From positions 1 to 64,000 of the forward strand of contig DXMJ01000004.1 in the NCBI GenBank assembly GCA_019414265.1: DNA of 64,000 nucleotides, read 5' to 3'. Positions 59,541-64,000 of this stretch are shown here, one piece after another; within the stretch, counting starts at the first letter, position 1; every line of letters begins with the position of its first letter. Source of the DNA: Collinsella sp. Its GTDB lineage: Bacteria; Actinomycetota; Coriobacteriia; Coriobacteriales; Coriobacteriaceae. Position numbers and translations under genes: made by a program. The notes under the pieces are model-generated. The model was not told where the DNA came from. It saw only the letters and a list, made by a program, of their open reading frames with translations, and searched no databases.

Positions 59541-60758
59541 ATGAATGATTCCGAGAAATCCCCGAGGGTCGTCTCGCTTGGCGACCGTTGCTGCGGCTGC
59601 GGCGCGTGCGCTGCCCGCTGCCCCAAGTCATGCATCTCCATGGAACCCGATGATTGTGGCTTCCTACACCCCACCGTCGACGCCTCCGGGTGCGTAGGCT
59701 GCGGGGCGTGCGACGCCGTATGCCCGGCGCTCAACGCCCCTGGGGAGGACGGGTGCGAGTTCGCCCTCTGGGCGAAGGCTCATGACGTCGGCTTGCTCGA
59801 TAGATCGTCGTCGGGCGGCGTGTTCGGTCTACTCGCCGGTGACGCTCTCTCGCGCGGCGGTGTTGTGGCGGGCGCCGCGTGGACGGACGGTTGCCGCGAG
59901 CTTCGTCACGTGCTCGTGGAGGACAGGCCGGCGCTCGGCGCCGTTATGCGCTCGAAATACGTTCAGAGCGCGGTTGGCCGCGGCGTCTTCGAGGGCGTCC
60001 GCGCTGCCCTGCGTGAAGGCAGGCCGGCGCTCTTTGCCGGTACTGCATGTCAGGTGGCTGGCATGCGCTCATACCTGGGGAAACTCGCCGACTCTGACCT
60101 CTTCCTCGGCGTCGACGTCATCTGCCACGGTGTTCCGTCTCCAGAGCTCTGGTCGCGCTGGGTCGACTACCGTGGTGAGGCCTTCGGGTCGGACGTCTGC
60201 GACGTCAATATGCGGAGTAAGACAACCGGATGGTTGTCTTACTCCGCTATGTACAAGCACATAGCGGAGAAAGACAACACCGGGGACACCGAGTCCCAGA
60301 TATTCGGCAAAGACTGGTACATGAAAGCGTTTCTGGCCAATGCGAGCCTTCGTTCGTCCTGTCTGGCATGTCCAGCAAAGCGCTCCAGCGGCGCCGATAT
60401 CACGCTCGGTGATTTCTGGGGGTTCCAGAATACCCATCCCGAGGTCGACAACTCCAAGGGCGTATCTGCCGTCCTATGCAATACCGAGAAGGGCGTGCGG
60501 GCATTCGAGGCTATTTCTGGGCTTACTGCAAACGGTCCGGCGACGCTTGATGGGGTAATCGCGGGCAACCCTAGCCTCGTCCATTCTGTCACGCCTTATC
60601 CAAAGCGCGACGAGTTCTTGAACGACGTGTCTGCCGGGCTTTCCATCCCAGATCTCATGGACAAGTGGGATTTCCGTCCCACTCTCTGGCAGCGTGTCCG
60701 CCGCAAGCTTGGTGGTATTAAACGACGACTAAAGAGACTCGTTGGAAGGAGAGCCTAG
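59541..60758 (+). CDS. FrhB-like Fe-S protein (copy 2)
   Basis: A 405-residue protein with two 4Fe-4S motifs (CCGCGACAARCPKSC and CVGCGACDAVCPA) and the FrhB/FdhB domain: SSSGGVFGLLAGDAL, MRSKYVQSAVGRGVF, FAGTACQVAGM, DVICHGVPSPELW and CLACPAKRSSGADITLGDFWG. It ends with a very basic stretch (RRKLGGIKRRLKRLVGRRA) that could contact the membrane. Two tandem hairpins lie at 60213-60269, in the same part of the protein as those of copy 1. Confidence 0.87.
   Translation: MNDSEKSPRVVSLGDRCCGCGACAARCPKSCISMEPDDCGFLHPTVDASGCVGCGACDAVCPALNAPGEDGCEFALWAKAHDVGLLDRSSSGGVFGLLAGDALSRGGVVAGAAWTDGCRELRHVLVEDRPALGAVMRSKYVQSAVGRGVFEGVRAALREGRPALFAGTACQVAGMRSYLGKLADSDLFLGVDVICHGVPSPELWSRWVDYRGEAFGSDVCDVNMRSKTTGWLSYSAMYKHIAEKDNTGDTESQIFGKDWYMKAFLANASLRSSCLACPAKRSSGADITLGDFWGFQNTHPEVDNSKGVSAVLCNTEKGVRAFEAISGLTANGPATLDGVIAGNPSLVHSVTPYPKRDEFLNDVSAGLSIPDLMDKWDFRPTLWQRVRRKLGGIKRRLKRLVGRRA
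60213..60269 (+). repeat. Two consecutive perfect hairpins inside FrhB-like gene 2
   Basis: Hairpin 1: CGGAGTAAGACAACC (60213-60227), loop GGAT, GGTTGTCTTACTCCG (60232-60246). Hairpin 2: CTCCGCTATGT (60242-60252), loop ACAAGC, ACATAGCGGAG (60259-60269). Stems of 15 and 11 bp, no mismatch. They overlap by five bases, much as hairpins 2 and 3 of the other FrhB-like gene overlap. Confidence 0.95.
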
Positions 60759-61712
60759 ATGGCCAAGGATCGCTACCTTCAAGCTCTTCGTGGGCTTGCG
60801 ATTTCCGCAGTGGTGCTTATCCACTGTCTTCCTCAATGTGCCGCGTCGGTCGCCATTCGCCCATTCCTCAACTTTTCTGTTGCGTTGTTCTTGTTTTTAT
60901 CCGGTGTTCTTACCGACGAGCGCAAATTTAATGCGGGGGGTCTTCGACGCCGCATTAGCAAGGTTGCCGGACCTTATGCGTTCTGGAGCGTTATCTATCT
61001 TGCGGCGTTTCCCCCGCCCTTCATGGCGTCTGGGTTTCTGGCGTTCGCCGTGGGCTCCGTATCGGCTCAGATGTACTATCTATTGGTCTATTCACAGCTT
61101 GTGCTGCTTACTCCGGTACTGTTCAGGCTCCTTTCACGGCATAGGTTCTTTGTCTATTGTGTGACACCGGCTTGCTTGCTTCTAAGGGAGCTCGCTGCCG
61201 TTGCCGGTATCGCATTGCCTCTAATACAGGTTTTCTGCCCCATGTGGCTCATCTTTTATGTTTTCGGTCTCGACTGGAGGCGTTGGGCTGCGCTCATTGA
61301 AGGACGAACCACTCAGCTTGTTGCAGTGCTCTTTATATTTTTAATAATTCAGGAGGTCGCAGGCTTCTGGTGGTATTTGACTGGCGATTTCAATATGGCC
61401 ACAACTCAGCTTAAGCTCGGTTCTGCCGCGACCTCTTTAGCTGTGATCGCGCTTCTTATGGCGGTTCCGGGATCATTCAAGTCGCGATTATCTTCTACTT
61501 TGCTTGTTGACCTTGGGAACGCCTCTTTTGGAATCTACCTTTGCCATATACTTGTTCTCAAGGCCGTTTGGAAACTGCTTGGATTATTCGTCATTCCACT
61601 TGGTGTTTCGACATTTGCTGTTTGGGCGCTAACTCTTGCCGGATCTTATTCGCTTGTATCACTTTGCGGTCGTTATTTGCCCGAACGAATTCACATCATT
61701 GTGGGATTATAA
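60759..61712 (+). CDS. Acyltransferase family 3 membrane protein
   Basis: A 317-residue protein with about nine membrane segments. RYLQALRGLAISAVVLIHC carries the conserved Arg and His of the family, and FLFLSGVLTDERKFN follows. Such enzymes add acetyl or other acyl groups to surface glycans. The start directly follows the stop of FrhB-like gene 2, with AAGGAGAG upstream. Confidence 0.88.
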   Translation: MAKDRYLQALRGLAISAVVLIHCLPQCAASVAIRPFLNFSVALFLFLSGVLTDERKFNAGGLRRRISKVAGPYAFWSVIYLAAFPPPFMASGFLAFAVGSVSAQMYYLLVYSQLVLLTPVLFRLLSRHRFFVYCVTPACLLLRELAAVAGIALPLIQVFCPMWLIFYVFGLDWRRWAALIEGRTTQLVAVLFIFLIIQEVAGFWWYLTGDFNMATTQLKLGSAATSLAVIALLMAVPGSFKSRLSSTLLVDLGNASFGIYLCHILVLKAVWKLLGLFVIPLGVSTFAVWALTLAGSYSLVSLCGRYLPERIHIIVGL

Positions 61713-62053
61713 ATTGATTTTCGATACTGGCGCTTTTCATAGCGTTGAAGCAAAGTGAGTCCATTACCAACATTTGGCACGCGATCATCGGTGAAGATAC
61801 CGGACTTCCTGTTTTCGAACGAGAAGATGACTTTTTACTCAAAATGGCTGATTGGATTAACCAACCTGAAATAACCGGAATCAATCTCCCTTGGTCGAGC
61901 ATTGAAAAATGGAAGGGGCAATTCAGGTAGCCATATTCCGCAGTCATTACCTTGCCTATTTCGTTAAGAATGAGGGGGTTTAGCAAAATAGGATACCCAA
62001 GTCTTATTTATCACTCGATCTAAAGCGCATTTCGATTGTAGAGGACAGATTAA
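61713..62053. other. Intergenic region before rfbA with an open but unsupported frame
   Basis: 341 bases, AT-richer than its flanks. One frame is open from 61718 to 61930 (about 60 residues from a TTG at 61745, including NIWHAIIGEDTGLPVFERED and SSIEKWKGQFR) but has no ATG and no good ribosome-binding site. I do not recognise the peptide; it may be a gene remnant. A promoter for rfbA is likely here, but its boxes are not clear. Confidence 0.4.
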
Positions 62054-62953
62054 ATGAAAGGCATCATTCTCGCGGGCGGGTCCGGAACACGCCTGTACCC
62101 GCTCACGCTCGTGACCTCCAAGCAGCTGCTGCCGGTCTACGACAAGCCCATGATCTACTACCCGCTGTCCACCCTCATGCTGGCGGGCATCCGGGACATC
62201 CTGGTCATCTCCACGCCGACGGACCTCCCCAACTTCGAGCGCCTGCTCGGGGACGGCTCGCGCTACGGCGTGAACCTCTCCTACGCCGAGCAGCCGAGCC
62301 CCGACGGCCTGGCCCAGGCCTTCACCATCGGTGAGGAGTTCATCGCCGGCGAGCCGTGCGCCCTGGTGCTCGGCGACAACATCTTCTACGGCAACGGCCT
62401 TTCCCGCCACCTGACGCGCGCCGTCCAGAACGCGGAGTCGGGTCGCTCCACGGTCTTCGGCTACCACGTGGACGACCCCGAGCGCTTCGGCGTCGTGGAG
62501 TTCGACCGCAAGGGGAGGGCCGTCTCCATCGAGGAGAAGCCCGAGCGCCCCAAGAGCTCCTACGCCGTCACCGGCCTGTACTTCTACCCGGGCGACGTGG
62601 CCGCCAAGGCGCACAAGGTGGAGCCCTCCGCGCGCGGCGAGCTGGAGATCACCACGCTCAACCAGATGTACCTGGAGGAGGGGACGCTGTCCGTCGTGAC
62701 CCTGGGCCGCGGGTACGCCTGGCTCGACACCGGCACCATGGAGAGCCTGCACGAGGCCGCGGAGTTCGTCCGCGCCGTGGAGCACTCCCAGGACCTGCCC
62801 GTGTCCGTCCCCGAGGAGATCGCCTGGGAGAACGGCTGGATCACGACCGCCGAGCTCGAGGAGGCAGCGAAGGCCTACGGCAAGTCGGTCTACGGGCGGC
62901 ACCTGAAGAAGGTCGCCGCCGGCGAGATCGTCAACAGCCCGCGCGAGTACTAG
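62054..62953 (+). CDS. rfbA: RfbA/RmlA, glucose-1-phosphate thymidylyltransferase
   Basis: A 299-residue enzyme making dTDP-glucose from glucose-1-phosphate and dTTP. KGIILAGGSGTRLYPLT, SKQLLPVYDKPMIYYPLS, LVLGDNIFYG and GRGYAWLDTGTMESL are all diagnostic. The DNA is strongly GC-rich with GC-ending codons. It is followed after 12 bases by rfbB. The product feeds dTDP-rhamnose or a related deoxysugar. Confidence 0.96.
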   Translation: MKGIILAGGSGTRLYPLTLVTSKQLLPVYDKPMIYYPLSTLMLAGIRDILVISTPTDLPNFERLLGDGSRYGVNLSYAEQPSPDGLAQAFTIGEEFIAGEPCALVLGDNIFYGNGLSRHLTRAVQNAESGRSTVFGYHVDDPERFGVVEFDRKGRAVSIEEKPERPKSSYAVTGLYFYPGDVAAKAHKVEPSARGELEITTLNQMYLEEGTLSVVTLGRGYAWLDTGTMESLHEAAEFVRAVEHSQDLPVSVPEEIAWENGWITTAELEEAAKAYGKSVYGRHLKKVAAGEIVNSPREY

Positions 62954-62965
62954 GAGGAACCCCTC

Positions 62966-63985
62966 ATGTCCGAGATCTTCGAACCCAAGAACATCATCGT
63001 CACGGGCGGCTGCGGCTTCATCGGCAGCAACTTCGTGCACTACGTGGTGGACAGCCACCCCGACGTTCACGTCACCGTCCTGGACAAGCTGACCTATGCC
63101 GGCAACCCCGAGAACATCGCGGGCCTGCCCGAGGATAGGGTCGAGCTCGTCGTCGGCGACATCTGCGATGCTGAGCTCCTCGATAAGATTGTCCCGGGCC
63201 ACGACGCGATCGTCCACTACGCCGCCGAGAGCCACAACGACAACTCCATCGCCGACCCGGAGCCCTTCCTGCGCACCAACGTCGAGGGCACCTTCCGCCT
63301 GCTGGAGGCCGTGAGGAAGTACGGCGTCCGCTACCACCACGTCTCCACCGACGAGGTCTACGGCGACCTGGCGCTCGACGACCCGGCGAAGTTCACCGAG
63401 GAGACTCCGTACCATCCGAGCTCCCCGTACAGCTCCACCAAGGCGTCCTCCGACATGCTCGTGCGCGCCTGGACCCGCACCTACGGGCTTCGCACCACGA
63501 TCTCCAACTGCTCCAACAACTACGGCCCCTGCCAGCACGTGGAGAAGTTCATCCCCAGACAGATCACCAACATCATCGACGGCGTCCGCCCCAAGCTCTA
63601 CGGCCGCGGCGAGAACGTCCGCGACTGGATCCACACCGAGGACCACTCCTCGGCCGTCTGGGACATCCTGACCAAGGGCCGCACGGGGGAGACCTACCTC
63701 ATCGGAGCGGACGGCGAGAGGAACAACATCACCGTCCTGCGCATGATCCTGGAGGCCATGGGGCGCGACCCCGAGGACTTCGACTGGGTCGCCGACCGCC
63801 CCGGCCACGACCGCCGCTACGCCATCGACAGCACGAAGCTCCAGCGCGAGCTCGGCTGGAGGCCGGCGCACACCGACTTCGCCGAGGGGCTCAAGCAGAC
63901 GATCGACTGGTACGTCGCCAACGAGTCCTGGTGGCGCCCGGCCAAGGAGGCCACCGAGGCGCGCTACCGCGCGCAGGGGCAATAG
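62966..63985 (+). CDS. rfbB: RfbB/RmlB, dTDP-glucose 4,6-dehydratase
   Basis: A 339-residue short-chain dehydrogenase/reductase-family enzyme. The NAD-binding motif is VTGGCGFIGSNFVHY; HYAAESHNDNS, VSTDEVYGDL, the catalytic YSSTKASSDM (Tyr-x3-Lys), NCSNNYGPCQHVEKFIPR and RNDWIH-like VRDWIHTEDH are present. It converts dTDP-glucose to the 4-keto-6-deoxy sugar. TAGGAGG precedes the ATG. GAGAGGGGAGAGAG at 63986-63999 looks like a ribosome-binding site for a next gene beyond the window. Confidence 0.96.
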   Translation: MSEIFEPKNIIVTGGCGFIGSNFVHYVVDSHPDVHVTVLDKLTYAGNPENIAGLPEDRVELVVGDICDAELLDKIVPGHDAIVHYAAESHNDNSIADPEPFLRTNVEGTFRLLEAVRKYGVRYHHVSTDEVYGDLALDDPAKFTEETPYHPSSPYSSTKASSDMLVRAWTRTYGLRTTISNCSNNYGPCQHVEKFIPRQITNIIDGVRPKLYGRGENVRDWIHTEDHSSAVWDILTKGRTGETYLIGADGERNNITVLRMILEAMGRDPEDFDWVADRPGHDRRYAIDSTKLQRELGWRPAHTDFAEGLKQTIDWYVANESWWRPAKEATEARYRAQGQ

Positions 63986-64000
63986 GAGAGGGGAGAGAGA

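Noticed and set aside
61745..61930. Small protein gene before rfbA
   Set aside because: No ATG, no ribosome-binding site and no recognised family; kept only as an unsupported open frame in the intergenic note.
61964..63982. 672-codon open frame on the minus strand
   Set aside because: Antisense of rfbA and rfbB, whose motifs are unmistakable.

Overview
The window reads as chromosome of a gut Coriobacteriia (Actinomycetota), most likely Collinsella or a close relative. This rests on high-GC coding sequence with Shine-Dalgarno starts, a GlgC/GlgD pair, an anaerobic-type (Cbi) cobalamin cluster, a single-chain Fe-S serine dehydratase and a LoaP-type NusG paralogue heading a glycan locus. The genus is an inference from gene content; no rRNA is present.

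Layout. (1) 1-13048, plus strand: a chain of 14 cobalamin genes in which nearly every stop overlaps the next start: cbiG(partial)-cbiH-cbiET-cbiA-cobT-cobU-cobS-(CobU-like/CobC fusion)-cbiB-cobD-cbiP-cobA-cbiC-cbiJ. It covers much of corrin ring modification, a,c- and side-chain amidation, adenosylation, aminopropanol attachment and nucleotide-loop assembly. (2) 13049-13291: a scar with an IS21-type transposase relic, a short inverted-repeat element and a 21-bp tandem duplication. (3) 13281-21865, minus strand: a MacA/MacB-type ABC export system, an L,D-transpeptidase, sdaA and metK. (4) 22212-29475, plus strand: gltX, priA, def, fmt and rsmB. (5) 29753-43391, minus strand: an FmdB-type zinc ribbon, a GH13-GH77 fusion, then glgA, glgD, glgC, glgP and glgB, a complete glycogen synthesis and breakdown set. 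(6) 43723-45300, plus strand: a HAD phosphatase, thiamine pyrophosphokinase and tRNA-Ala(GGC). (7) 46096-63985, plus strand: a surface-glycan locus. It comprises a LoaP-like antiterminator, an initiating phosphoglycosyltransferase, four further glycosyltransferases, a radical SAM/SPASM protein, two polysaccharide pyruvyl transferases, two FrhB-like Fe-S proteins, Wzy, Wzx, an acyltransferase, and rfbA and rfbB for dTDP-sugar supply.

How it works together. The glycan locus looks Wzx/Wzy-dependent: the phosphoglycosyltransferase primes undecaprenyl phosphate, glycosyltransferases extend it, pyruvyl and acyl groups are added, Wzx flips and Wzy polymerises. LoaP-like proteins allow RNA polymerase to read through long operons of this kind. 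GlgC/GlgD make ADP-glucose, GlgA and GlgB build glycogen, and GlgP and the GH13-GH77 protein take it apart.

Most unusual signals: (a) perfect or near-perfect hairpins inside coding regions of the LoaP-headed locus, including paired hairpins at what look like equivalent positions of two divergent FrhB-like genes; (b) long histone-H1-like Lys/Ala/Thr tails on GlgA and GlgB; (c) two copies of a ~130-bp element with terminal inverted repeats flanking the amylase/glucanotransferase gene; (d) a degenerate CobU-like domain fused to a CobC-like phosphatase. All calls are from reading the sequence; no database search was run.
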